DNA from: JACCZZ01 sp044227805
Lineage (GTDB): Bacteria; Bacteroidota; Bacteroidia; Chitinophagales; UBA10324
Length of the DNA stretch: 28,327 nucleotides
Reading direction: 5' to 3'
Assembly (NCBI GenBank): GCA_044227805.1
Contig: JBGAWA010000052.1
Location: 1-28,327, forward strand
The first letter of the stretch is position 1, and every line of letters starts with the position of its first letter. The notes below the pieces were generated by a model. That model was not told the DNA's origin. It was given only the letters and a program-made list of their open reading frames with translations, and did no database searches. Positions 9,111 to 16,119 of this stretch are shown one piece after another. A program made the translations under genes and the position numbers.

Positions 9111-9118
9111 CAAAAATA
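9111..9118 (-). promoter_or_regulatory. Bacteroidota -7 box (TATTTTTG)
   Basis: On the minus strand this is an exact TAnnTTTG match. It predicts transcription start near 9104 and a leader of about 35 nt before the ATG at 9069. No clear -33 TTG is seen at the expected spacing. Confidence 0.45.
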
Positions 9119-9198
9119 TGATACTTGATAATGAAATCTGTTTAAACATACATTATTTAAACATTAAATAAAAAATAGTTTCTGTTTTGAACCCAATT

Positions 9199-9276
9199 GT
9201 TAGTTCGGATTTGTAATCTCACGTGTTCGAAACCTTCGACACAATCATAAATAATGCAATTATCAATATTTTGAAT
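9199..9276 (-). repeat. Family C dispersed repeat, full copy 2
   Basis: A full 78-bp copy, inverted relative to copy 1 at 19-96, with 70/78 identity by eye. In this copy GTGTCGAA and TTCGAACAC can pair over 8 bp with one bulged base around a GGT loop. It lies between the barrel gene's stop and the promoter of the tail-fibre-like gene. Confidence 0.8.
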
Positions 9277-9431
9277 TAGGATTCAGTTTGCTGATTTTTG
9301 CGTGATGCGAGTCAAACAATTATTATCACTCCTACCAGACTTTCAAAAGGAAATGCTGGGCGCTGCACGCAAAGCAGATTATCAGGTTAGTAAACTCACC
9401 GGCAAGAGCATCTTCCAGTAGACTCTGCTTA

Positions 9432-10595
9432 TCAAAAACCCTTTCCAAAATAGTAGCTGAGCTGTACAAATGTTTCCGTGTATTTAAATGCTCCCCTTCC
9501 CCAAAACCATTGACCGATGCCAGCCTGTATATCAAGCCTGTTTTTGTAAATAAAATCAAGGTTGAAGTAACCTCGCAGCGCTTTAGAATTGTTGAGATTA
9601 TTATTCCTGTACGGACTGTAAAAGCGGTCTCCTACATCTGCCAGTCCGCCATTACCAAGTCCGCCCGTGTAGTCGATCCAGAACTTTGGAAGCAGGGTGA
9701 CTTTATAGCTGAGCCTGATGTTATAACCACCATTGATACCAAGCAGCAACTGATCTGAATAAGCAGTTCTCTTAAGATGAATATTACGCCGCCAGTTGAA
9801 TCCAGCAAAAGCCTGTAAGTAGAATGATCCCGTTGCAAAAAATGAATGGCCGGTGTGAAGTATAAAGGCGAAGTCGCGTCCATTCAGTCCGCGCCATTCG
9901 CTTCCTGCTTCCACCACGGTATCACGCAATACATACGAAGTATCGTTCGCTTCATCATTAAAGTTGTAAATCAGGTATTGATAGTTGTACCTCGTATAAG
10001 CATTGCCGGGTTGCTGATAGAGATCAGGGAAACGCGAGTTTACTTCCACAGCCATTGGCCACTTACCATGCAGGAACTGGTATTTCAAGCCCAGCCATGA
10101 GTCGGTGAATCCTGAGTTCAGTTCCCACATGGCATAATGATATGTTCCATCCGGCCCTTTCACCATGTTTCCGTTTTCGTCATAATATGTATGCAGCTTA
10201 CCTGTTTTCGGATCTCTCACCTGTGTCTCTCTTCCTTCAAGCCAGTTCAGTGTCCAGTTGAGCTCCAGGTTTTTTGCGATGCCCATAGCGCCCTGGAAAT
10301 AGTAATAGCGGAAGTCATGCAGCTTGCCATTCACCATTACACTGTCGGGGGATGATACCAAGGCAAAGCTGTCAATATCATCTGTAAGATCTTTGAATGT
10401 CCCGTTAGGGTCAAGGTGATAATGCTGCCAGCGTTCACTCGCCACCTTGCGGCTGAAACCGATGTATAAGCCTGTTTGGCCTTTTCCAAGTACCCACGGG
10501 CCGCCGGCTTGTGCAAGGTCCGTTGCAGTCGCCATCAGCATCGCCGTGATGATGGCTGCCCTGAACTTCTTAACAAGCATTGTGATTCGTTTCAT
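9432..10595 (-). CDS. Predicted outer-membrane beta-barrel protein
   Basis: A protein of 387 residues with a signal peptide cleaved near A30 (AQA-GG). It has many alternating aromatic/hydrophobic strands and a C-terminal strand ending ETFVQLSYYFGKGF, with the final phenylalanine typical of barrels inserted by BamA. The opening WVLGKGQTGLYIGFSRK recalls transporter-like porins of the phenol-degradation MetA group, but I would not assign a substrate. An internal ATG at 10580 is an alternative start with a shorter signal peptide. It follows a T9SS gene by 96 bp in the same direction and could be cotranscribed. Confidence 0.75.
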   Translation of the reverse strand: MKRITMLVKKFRAAIITAMLMATATDLAQAGGPWVLGKGQTGLYIGFSRKVASERWQHYHLDPNGTFKDLTDDIDSFALVSSPDSVMVNGKLHDFRYYYFQGAMGIAKNLELNWTLNWLEGRETQVRDPKTGKLHTYYDENGNMVKGPDGTYHYAMWELNSGFTDSWLGLKYQFLHGKWPMAVEVNSRFPDLYQQPGNAYTRYNYQYLIYNFNDEANDTSYVLRDTVVEAGSEWRGLNGRDFAFILHTGHSFFATGSFYLQAFAGFNWRRNIHLKRTAYSDQLLLGINGGYNIRLSYKVTLLPKFWIDYTGGLGNGGLADVGDRFYSPYRNNNLNNSKALRGYFNLDFIYKNRLDIQAGIGQWFWGRGAFKYTETFVQLSYYFGKGF

Positions 10596-10691
10596 AGCCG
10601 ATACATTATTTATAACTATGCTGCAGCAGAAGGAATTTCTGACTGTAATTGGAACAGGTGAATATGGTAAGTGAGATAAATGCAGAATGGC

Positions 10692-11615
10692 TTAGCGAAT
10701 GAAAATCTTCTTCGATAATATTCCACCATTTTGCCGGATGGTTACCAGGTAGATTCCTTTTCCGAAGGAAGAAAGATCAAAACGGTTCAGCTTAGAGCTG
10801 ACAGGAGCAGTGATAATTGTTTCGCCAAGCAGGTTACTGATTGTAACAGTTGCATCTACATTTTGCTCTTCGTTCATCACAATATTGACCACGGCATCGG
10901 CGGCATAGATGCTGCAAGGAGAGGTGGAAACGGTTACCGGTATTCCCACATTGCCCGCATCACCAGACTGAATCGCCACTGCATGTTGACTTTCGTAGGC
11001 AAAATCTTTGATGACGATCTGCGCGGGTGACTTTGTAACATCGAGCCGGATCCATCCATAATGGTTGTTGCCATCACCTCCTGAGAACCGAAGACCGATA
11101 TATTTGTCCTGCAGGTTATTCCATTGGCCGAGGAAATTAAATGGTTGAGGCTCGTTGATGAATGACCGCACGAGTGTGCCAAGATCGGCTGTGTTGGGAA
11201 TAGCCCAGAAGTTAGCACCCGGACCAATTTCCTTACCGGAGTTCAACGCGCTGGCGCAATACAGCGGCAACGGCGTGCTGCAAATAGGAGCGCTGAAAAG
11301 ATTGGTATATCCCATCATCGCATTTCCGGCGGCGCCAAACTGCCGGACAGCGGCAAGGTTTACCTGGTTAGGGCCATTGTTGGACGCCACAGATGACCAT
11401 ACAGCAAACTCCACGTCATAGGTTCCGTTGCCGTCAAGATCAAGGTATTCCGGCACCGTATAGTTGTCGCCGACCACGTCGTCCTTATAAATAAGATCGG
11501 GAGACACATCGTGATAGATGATTTGGCCGTCGGCCATTTTTACCGTGGCAAGTACCGGCAACACCAATAATGAATATTGCCTGAGCCTTTCCTGCAGCGT
11601 ATGTTTTTGTGTCAT
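10692..11615 (-). CDS. T9SS-exported protein of unknown function
   Basis: A 307-residue protein with an N-terminal export signal ending near the ADGQ at 28-31. Residues 58-67 (LDLDGNGTYD) form an EF-hand-like acidic loop that may bind calcium. The segment KYIGLRF (171-177), then HYGWIRLDV (185-193), is a recurring feature of secreted Bacteroidota proteins without an assigned role. The last 75 residues behave as a T9SS sorting domain (VTISNLLGETIITA, SFGKGIYLVTIR, KKIFIR), although the usual YPNP start is replaced by IYAADAV. It lies 90 bp after the deiodinase-like gene and 96 bp before the barrel gene, all leftward. No enzymatic residues were recognised. Confidence 0.78.
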   Translation of the reverse strand: MTQKHTLQERLRQYSLLVLPVLATVKMADGQIIYHDVSPDLIYKDDVVGDNYTVPEYLDLDGNGTYDVEFAVWSSVASNNGPNQVNLAAVRQFGAAGNAMMGYTNLFSAPICSTPLPLYCASALNSGKEIGPGANFWAIPNTADLGTLVRSFINEPQPFNFLGQWNNLQDKYIGLRFSGGDGNNHYGWIRLDVTKSPAQIVIKDFAYESQHAVAIQSGDAGNVGIPVTVSTSPCSIYAADAVVNIVMNEEQNVDATVTISNLLGETIITAPVSSKLNRFDLSSFGKGIYLVTIRQNGGILSKKIFIR

Positions 11616-11705
11616 TGTTTCCGGTTAAAAATTTACGCAGGTTAATGTCCGGAATCATCTTCCAAATCTTCCGGACAGATCATTATCTGCGATTGAAAAA
11701 GGATA

Positions 11706-12689
11706 CTACTGCACCAGGAATTTTCCATTCATCCATTTTCCATCTTCGTAAACCGAATAAAAATAGATGCCTGCAGAGAGTCCGGCTTTCTGCATTGTAA
11801 ACTGATTACCTGAAAAGTTATAAGGAGCATTCACCGTTCTGCCCATCGCATCCAGTACTATAACCCGGGCATTCACCTGCTGATCTGCAAAATTAAATTG
11901 CACAAAGGGAGCTGCAGGATCATTTATTACCAGAGGCGCTTCCGCTATTGCTTCTACATCCGTTGCGATTTGACCTAACAGGCTGTCAATGGCAAAAGAC
12001 ACAGCATACAGTCCGTTATCAAACCAGCCCTGTTTCTTATAAATCGTTCCGTTGGGATTGATCAGGAAAGAAGGATTGGGTGCAAGTGCAAACGTTTCCC
12101 ACCATTTATTGCAAGGGCCATCGAGCAAGACTGGAACATTAATGTCTAAAGCAGCAAGCATGTCCATTGCTGTGCTCTTTCTGTCGAAGTAGCTAACGGC
12201 TTGCGGATAGATAATGCCAGCTTGTATATTGGAATTCAGTTCCCACACTTCCCCTTTGTACGGACTGATATCAGGATCTTGAGGATGCGCTTCCACTGTA
12301 TAGATAATGAAGATGTGGATGAGATTGCCATACGTTGCCTGCAAATCATTCAGCTCATCAAGGTGGTTACGGTATTTGGGACAGGTATAATTTCCGCCTA
12401 CGAGTAAAACAGGTTTTCCGTCGGTGAGTAATTCACCCATTTGCAGGGAGTCGTTATTGACGGTATAAAGTGTAAAGTCAGGAATGGTATCTCCCTCATG
12501 CAAGCCTGGCGCTTCGAAAATGTTTCCCGGATCAATGGCTAGTGGAATCGGACAGATTAAATCATTGTCATTCGGTAAAGCGTAAAGACCAATGGACGGT
12601 TTTAAGACCGGCTGTGCGATGGCGCCCATTCCGATAAAAAGGAAGCAACAAAATGCTGGAAAAAATCTGAATGGTAATGCTCCTTTCAT
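11706..12689 (-). CDS. Secreted thioredoxin-fold protein resembling iodothyronine deiodinase, with T9SS domain
   Basis: From the ATG at 12689 the protein has 327 residues; a TTG two codons earlier is also open but less likely. A signal peptide ends near A26. Residues about 65-240 form a thioredoxin-like domain with the deiodinase-family layout: GNYTCPKYR (C103 where deiodinases have selenocysteine or cysteine), IYTVEAHPQD (129-138, matching the YIxEAH motif), LLDGPCN (188-194), then FALAPNPSFLINPNG (200-214) before a closing strand. A T9SS sorting domain covers about 255-327 (VIVLDAMGRTV, AGLSAGIYFYSV). Plain AhpC/Red thioredoxin-fold proteins are the alternative. A periplasmic or surface thiol-redox role fits; real deiodination is not implied. 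A single nearby cysteine means no CxxC disulfide motif. Confidence 0.78.
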   Translation of the reverse strand: MKGALPFRFFPAFCCFLFIGMGAIAQPVLKPSIGLYALPNDNDLICPIPLAIDPGNIFEAPGLHEGDTIPDFTLYTVNNDSLQMGELLTDGKPVLLVGGNYTCPKYRNHLDELNDLQATYGNLIHIFIIYTVEAHPQDPDISPYKGEVWELNSNIQAGIIYPQAVSYFDRKSTAMDMLAALDINVPVLLDGPCNKWWETFALAPNPSFLINPNGTIYKKQGWFDNGLYAVSFAIDSLLGQIATDVEAIAEAPLVINDPAAPFVQFNFADQQVNARVIVLDAMGRTVNAPYNFSGNQFTMQKAGLSAGIYFYSVYEDGKWMNGKFLVQ

Positions 12690-12868
12690 AGACAATTGTC
12701 AGACACAAAGAGAATCATTCCACGCAAGGTTTTTTGTTAATGAAGCTTAAATTTTTAAAAATCAAATGTTAAGCATTTGTATGAGTTAGCCGGAAGATGG
12801 GATGAATGTTGTTTGAACCCGGACGGACCCAATTACCATGCTTCTGTAAATTGCAACAGACTTTGATT

Positions 12869-12898
12869 TTCCGTCCGTGGTTGGCATCCTCGCCAATC
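12869..12898 (+). repeat. Family B REP-like palindrome
   Basis: TTCCGTCCGTGGTTGGC followed by GCCAATC after a short loop. The same CCGTCCGTGG lead and GGTTGGC/GCCAACC stem occur at 24363-24392 (inverted), and similar forms at 14613 and 15976. Confidence 0.6.
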
Positions 12899-12966
12899 AC
12901 TTCATCAACCAGGCACAAAAACCATTCATAAACTTCATCATGGGTTCTTGTAACTTTTGCAGGATA

Positions 12967-13030
12967 GAATTCCCCTGTGTTCCGCTACCACACTGCCATG
13001 CTTGAAGCGGAGACACGGCTACGGTGCAAT
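12967..13030 (+). repeat. Family A palindromic repeat, copy 3
   Basis: It starts GAATTCCCCTGTGTTCCGCT and ends GCGGAGACACGGCTACGGTG. It aligns along its length with 24480-24546 and with the inverse of 24075-24143. The GTGT-CCGC and GCGGAGACAC arms pair to form a hairpin. This is the most diverged of the three copies in its loop. Confidence 0.65.
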
Positions 13031-13128
13031 GAGTACAAATACGTACCTATGAGCTGCTTGGCAGTTGAACCTGGCAAAGTCACACAGCGCAGTAGCAGTA
13101 CGGCATTGTTTTACCGGGGAGAATCTTG

Positions 13129-13195
13129 AAAAAAATATCATGCTTCCACTGAGTTTGTACTCAGCTTGTTGAAGTGCTCAGCATGATATTTTTTT
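13129..13195 (-). terminator. Symmetric intrinsic terminator
   Basis: A perfect 16-bp inverted repeat pairs 13129-13144 with 13180-13195 (AGCATGATA plus T7). Inside it is a second hairpin, CTGAGT-TTGT-ACTCAG (13149-13164). It lies 77 bp beyond the stop of the leftward gene at 13272. The flanking A and T runs let it act in both directions. Confidence 0.75.
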
Positions 13196-13271
13196 TCTTT
13201 TCTTGTCACGTGGGATTACTAACATTAATGATTCTAAATACCGATCAAAGGAGCATTAATGTCATCTGAAA

Positions 13272-14492
13272 TTACTGAACGATAATCCTTTCAGATACAA
13301 CTTGATCCCTGCTGATCAGGTTAACCAGGTAAAGGCCGGGATATAGTGATTGCAGATCCAAATCAAACTTGTTGGCATAGCTGGAGTTGGGGCTAAGGAC
13401 TAATTTACCGTCAGAAGAAAAGATTTGAACATTTACAGGAGCCGAAGCTGAATGTTGGATGGTCAGTATTTCTGAAACCGGATTAGGATAGAGCGCCAAA
13501 CTTAATGTTGGTTCCACCACTATTCCGGTACTTGAATAGGTGTTTTTGGCAAAAGAGGAATTATCACAAACAATTTCAGACACCAACGTGGGTATGAAGC
13601 CCGATACATAAGTGTCGGTCAATGTATTAAAAGCTACCATTTTCAGTTCGGAATTCGTATCGATTGCGGCCAGCAAAAAGGTGCTTGTATTTTGGTCAAA
13701 ACAAGATGAACCGCCAATGTAATATGGAAACGCGGATAAGTCACCACGGTTAGTTATTTCTCCGGTCAGCTTATCTATTTCAACAATATTCCTGCCGGTA
13801 AAATTAAACAGTGCATCATAGGAATCGCTTAAGGCGAATATTTTCCCGTTACTATTATCATAATTCACACAGGTAATATTGTTATAAGACGCAGTCGTGG
13901 TTAATATTGTTTTCGTGTATGAAAACACACTATCTCTTACAGGTATTGCATACAGGCACGATGCCGGATCGTTGGTAAACCCTATGTAGTACAGGATACC
14001 GTTGTTCGAATCAAAACCGATGGCATCGGCGACAATACCGCTCGCACCGGGTTCATAAATAATTCCAATCAGGCTATCTTCATTCGAATTAATGTCAAAG
14101 GCATAAACACTTATATATTCTTCGGCTTCCATAATGAGGTTATACATCTTTCCTGTGCTCATATCGAATTCTGAAATATTGGAAAAGGAAGATCCCTCCG
14201 CCAGACTCTGTTCGTTGGTGGTGGAATTAAATGAGTACAAACCGGAGTTCATTTCCGAAATTCCTGTTAAATAGTAATTGCTGTTGAAAGCATCAAACGC
14301 TGAGCTACCAAAATAATACCCATCCAGAATGGTTGGAGTTACAGTTACTGATGAAGAATCCAGCGGCTGCCATTGTATAAGGTCAATTTTTCCTGTTCCT
14401 GTATTAACAGCAGCACCGATGAGTTGTATTTGTGCCTGAACACTAATGTTCATCACCAGAACTGCTAAAATGCAAAATAGAATACCTTTCAT
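13272..14492 (-). CDS. T9SS-exported protein with probable beta-propeller
   Basis: A 406-residue protein with a signal peptide cleaved after about A20. The body (about 22-320) repeats units of roughly 45 residues with small strands and polar turns, such as YYLTGISEMNSGLYSFN and ILYYIGFTNDPASCLYAI. This is consistent with a propeller, but no Asp box or Kelch signature is clear. A T9SS sorting domain begins at YPNPVSE (335-341) and closes with SERIIVQ. It is monocistronic by position: repeats and long gaps lie on both sides, and a strong terminator follows. I recognise no catalytic residues. Confidence 0.8.
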   Translation of the reverse strand: MKGILFCILAVLVMNISVQAQIQLIGAAVNTGTGKIDLIQWQPLDSSSVTVTPTILDGYYFGSSAFDAFNSNYYLTGISEMNSGLYSFNSTTNEQSLAEGSSFSNISEFDMSTGKMYNLIMEAEEYISVYAFDINSNEDSLIGIIYEPGASGIVADAIGFDSNNGILYYIGFTNDPASCLYAIPVRDSVFSYTKTILTTTASYNNITCVNYDNSNGKIFALSDSYDALFNFTGRNIVEIDKLTGEITNRGDLSAFPYYIGGSSCFDQNTSTFLLAAIDTNSELKMVAFNTLTDTYVSGFIPTLVSEIVCDNSSFAKNTYSSTGIVVEPTLSLALYPNPVSEILTIQHSASAPVNVQIFSSDGKLVLSPNSSYANKFDLDLQSLYPGLYLVNLISRDQVVSERIIVQ

Positions 14493-14612
14493 GTTACTTC
14501 GGTTTCAGCTTGAAACAACATGAAACTAATATTGTTCAGCCATACTCCTTATTTCTGCAAATGATGATACCTGTCTCCCGATGGAGGCTCACCCGGGCCT
14601 TGGGTAAACTAC

Positions 14613-14640
14613 TTCCGTCCGTGGATGGCGTCCCGTAACC
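14613..14640 (+). repeat. Family B repeat, degenerate copy
   Basis: TTCCGTCCGTGGATGGCGTC followed by CCGTAACC. It shares the first 12 bases with the copies at 12869 and 15976, but the stem is weakened by substitutions. Confidence 0.5.
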
Positions 14641-14687
14641 AGTGACAAGAATGCAAACGAGCGCGAGCGCGTTGAACTCCAAAATGC

Positions 14688-14722
14688 AGATTCAATAGTC
14701 AGTGGCAAGAAGCAATGGCACT
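14688..14722 (+). repeat. Family D 35-bp direct repeat, left copy
   Basis: This 35-bp sequence (from AGATTCAATAGTCA to GCAATGGCACT) recurs at 16011-16045 in the same orientation with one mismatch. The two copies lie on either side of the LamG-domain gene. Confidence 0.75.
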
Positions 14723-14728
14723 TGAAAT

Positions 14729-14756
14729 TGGTTGGCGGGAAGCCAACCAGGGACAA
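14729..14756 (-). repeat. Family B hairpin
   Basis: TGGTTGGC and GCCAACCA form a perfect 8-bp stem around GGGAA. The hairpin is followed by GGGACAA, which is also found after the hairpin at 15976-16010. Confidence 0.6.
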
Positions 14757-14805
14757 ATGTTTATGACTGTTTGAGATGGAATTTTATGCTGATTTTCCCC
14801 AATAG

Positions 14806-14878
14806 AAATATGAATGAAAGTTAAGTCAGTCAGATTTTCTGAGGGTTTCGAACACCTGTGATTTGTAATCCGGGCTCA
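14806..14878 (+). repeat. Family C repeat, variant II copy 3
   Basis: A 25-bp leading block shared with 4553-4577 (23/25) is followed by GGTTTCGAACACCTGTGATT and the end ATCCGGGCTC. It lies about 40 bp beyond the stop of the LamG gene, matching the placement of copy 4. Confidence 0.65.
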
Positions 14879-14918
14879 TGGGAGCAGTTAATTTTCGAAC
14901 CATGTACCATTGATACAA

Positions 14919-15857
14919 TCACTCTTTAATAAATTTAGTTTGAGCAATGATCTTGCCATCAGAACCGGTAATTTTCAGAAAATAAATACCAATTTCAAAC
15001 CTGGACACATCAATCTTATTCATGCTTATGTAACTGCCGATCTGTAATCCCATACTATTAAAAATTTCCACATTACATCCATCATCTAAGGACAGATTAA
15101 CGAAGTCATGCGCGGGATTGGGATAGACTAGAAGTGCTGGTGCAGTATTGTTTGTGATTTGTTCTTTAATCATTGAACTATTGCATATTGACAGCACCTC
15201 AGATGAAGTCAATGCCTGGCTATAGAAAGTAAGGTCATCAAGTTTTCCATTTGTACATTGATTTTTTGCAAAGCAACCACCACTGCAGTCCTCTTCTTGC
15301 CCGACCAACAGGGAAATACAAGGTATGGGACTGCTGTTTCCTTGATAGGAATTAAGCAGATCACCATCAACATATAGTTTTATCAAGTTACCTTCCCGTG
15401 ACAGTACAACACAATACCAGGTGTTTACAAATAGCAAATCAGGAAAAGTATAACCAGCACCATTCAAGGCCAATCGCCAGGTGAGATTTACTCTTTCATA
15501 AGCTAAACCCAATCGATCAAGTGTAGGGGAAGAGCCGGTAATAATATGATTTGTTGGAAAACTGCCGGTCTTATGGAAACCATTAAAGTTTACTTTAAAA
15601 GAAATGCTGAAATCTGATATCCCATCAATAATTGATGGTGGAAGAATTAGGTAATTTGAGATGTTGTTGCCAAGCTTTAGAACACCATTTGCCGTTGCAT
15701 TTCCTGCCAGTTGTCCATTATTGCCATTGCCGCTTTGATCGAGTACGTTCCCATTAAAATTGTATGATGCAATAATTCCACCTATTTGACCAGATGACCG
15801 TTCAATGGTTAACATGGTAAACAGAATTAGCATAAGAATCTTTGAATGGCTATTCAT
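14919..15857 (-). CDS. LamG-domain T9SS-exported protein
   Basis: A 312-residue protein with a signal peptide cleaved near G23/Q24. Residues about 26-226 form a concanavalin-like LamG domain: the opening ASYNFNGNVLDQSGNGNNG, WYCVVLSREGNLIKLYVDG in the middle strands, and a closing GKLDDLTFYSQALTSSEV. Such domains usually bind carbohydrate or surface protein. Cysteines in a CSGGCFAKNQC stretch near 191-201 may form disulfides. The T9SS sorting domain starts at YPNPAHDF (245-252). The gene stands alone and is flanked on both sides by the same repeat families (B, C and D), which is unusual. Confidence 0.85.
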   Translation of the reverse strand: MNSHSKILMLILFTMLTIERSSGQIGGIIASYNFNGNVLDQSGNGNNGQLAGNATANGVLKLGNNISNYLILPPSIIDGISDFSISFKVNFNGFHKTGSFPTNHIITGSSPTLDRLGLAYERVNLTWRLALNGAGYTFPDLLFVNTWYCVVLSREGNLIKLYVDGDLLNSYQGNSSPIPCISLLVGQEEDCSGGCFAKNQCTNGKLDDLTFYSQALTSSEVLSICNSSMIKEQITNNTAPALLVYPNPAHDFVNLSLDDGCNVEIFNSMGLQIGSYISMNKIDVSRFEIGIYFLKITGSDGKIIAQTKFIKE

Positions 15858-15917
15858 AGTAAATATTTTTTATAAAGTTATACAAATATCCCATCCCGTT
15901 ACCCGTAAAGCCCATTT

Positions 15918-15941
15918 GTCCGGATTTGTAATCGGACTAAC
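15918..15941 (+). repeat. Family C palindromic core, copy 7
   Basis: GTCCGGATTTGTAATCGGAC followed by TAAC. The left half is the inverse of the family C end and the right half its forward form, so both element ends are joined with nothing between them. Confidence 0.5.
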
Positions 15942-15975
15942 GGGAGTGGCAAGGGATATTTGAAAGTGAAATTAA

Positions 15976-16010
15976 TTCCGTCCGTGGTTGGTGGGACGCA
16001 ACCAGGGACA
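15976..16010 (+). repeat. Family B repeat
   Basis: TTCCGTCCGTGGTTGG, then CGCAACCAGGGACA. It carries both the CCGTCCGTGG lead and the CCAGGGACA tail, and so joins the two kinds of family B copy seen elsewhere. The D repeat follows directly. Confidence 0.6.
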
Positions 16011-16045
16011 AGATTCAATAGTCAATGGCAAGAAGCAATGGCACT
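16011..16045 (+). repeat. Family D 35-bp direct repeat, right copy
   Basis: 34 of 35 bases match the copy at 14688-14722. It immediately follows a family B element here, whereas in the left copy about 47 bp separate B and D. Confidence 0.75.
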
Positions 16046-16082
16046 GTACAGTTGATGATGCCATGATAACATTTGAATCAGC

Positions 16083-16090
16083 TATGTTTG
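16083..16090 (+). promoter_or_regulatory. Bacteroidota -7 box (TATGTTTG)
   Basis: An exact TAnnTTTG match 29 bp before the ATG at 16120. It gives a predicted leader of about 24 nt that includes an AAAGGG stretch. No -33 TTG is found at the normal spacing. Confidence 0.45.
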
Positions 16091-16119
16091 CTGTTCCCGG
16101 CTAAAGGGTAATATATCAA

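Larger units (their letters stand above)
9070..9431. other. Intergenic region with promoter box and repeat
   Basis: 362 bp containing the predicted promoter of the tail-fibre-like gene (9111) and a full family C repeat (9199-9276). Nothing recognisable was seen in 9277-9431. Confidence 0.6.
12690..13271. other. Intergenic region with repeats and terminator
   Basis: 582 bp with one family B copy, one family A copy and a strong terminator near the right end. No exact TAnnTTTG box was found for the gene starting at 12689, and no coding frame looks genuine. Confidence 0.6.
14493..14918. other. Repeat cluster upstream of a propeller-like gene
   Basis: 426 bp occupied in order by family B (14613), family D (14688), an inverted family B hairpin (14729) and family C variant II (14806). 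The GCGCGAGCGCG palindrome at 14661-14671 is a further short symmetric site. No gene was seen. Confidence 0.6.

Noticed and set aside
9332..9559. Leftward 75-codon frame overlapping the end of the barrel gene
   Set aside because: Most of it is an out-of-frame reading of the barrel gene's 3' end, with no conserved sequence in the remainder.
12690..12695. TTG start two codons before the deiodinase-like protein's ATG
   Set aside because: The ATG at 12689 starts a normal signal peptide; the upstream TTG adds nothing.
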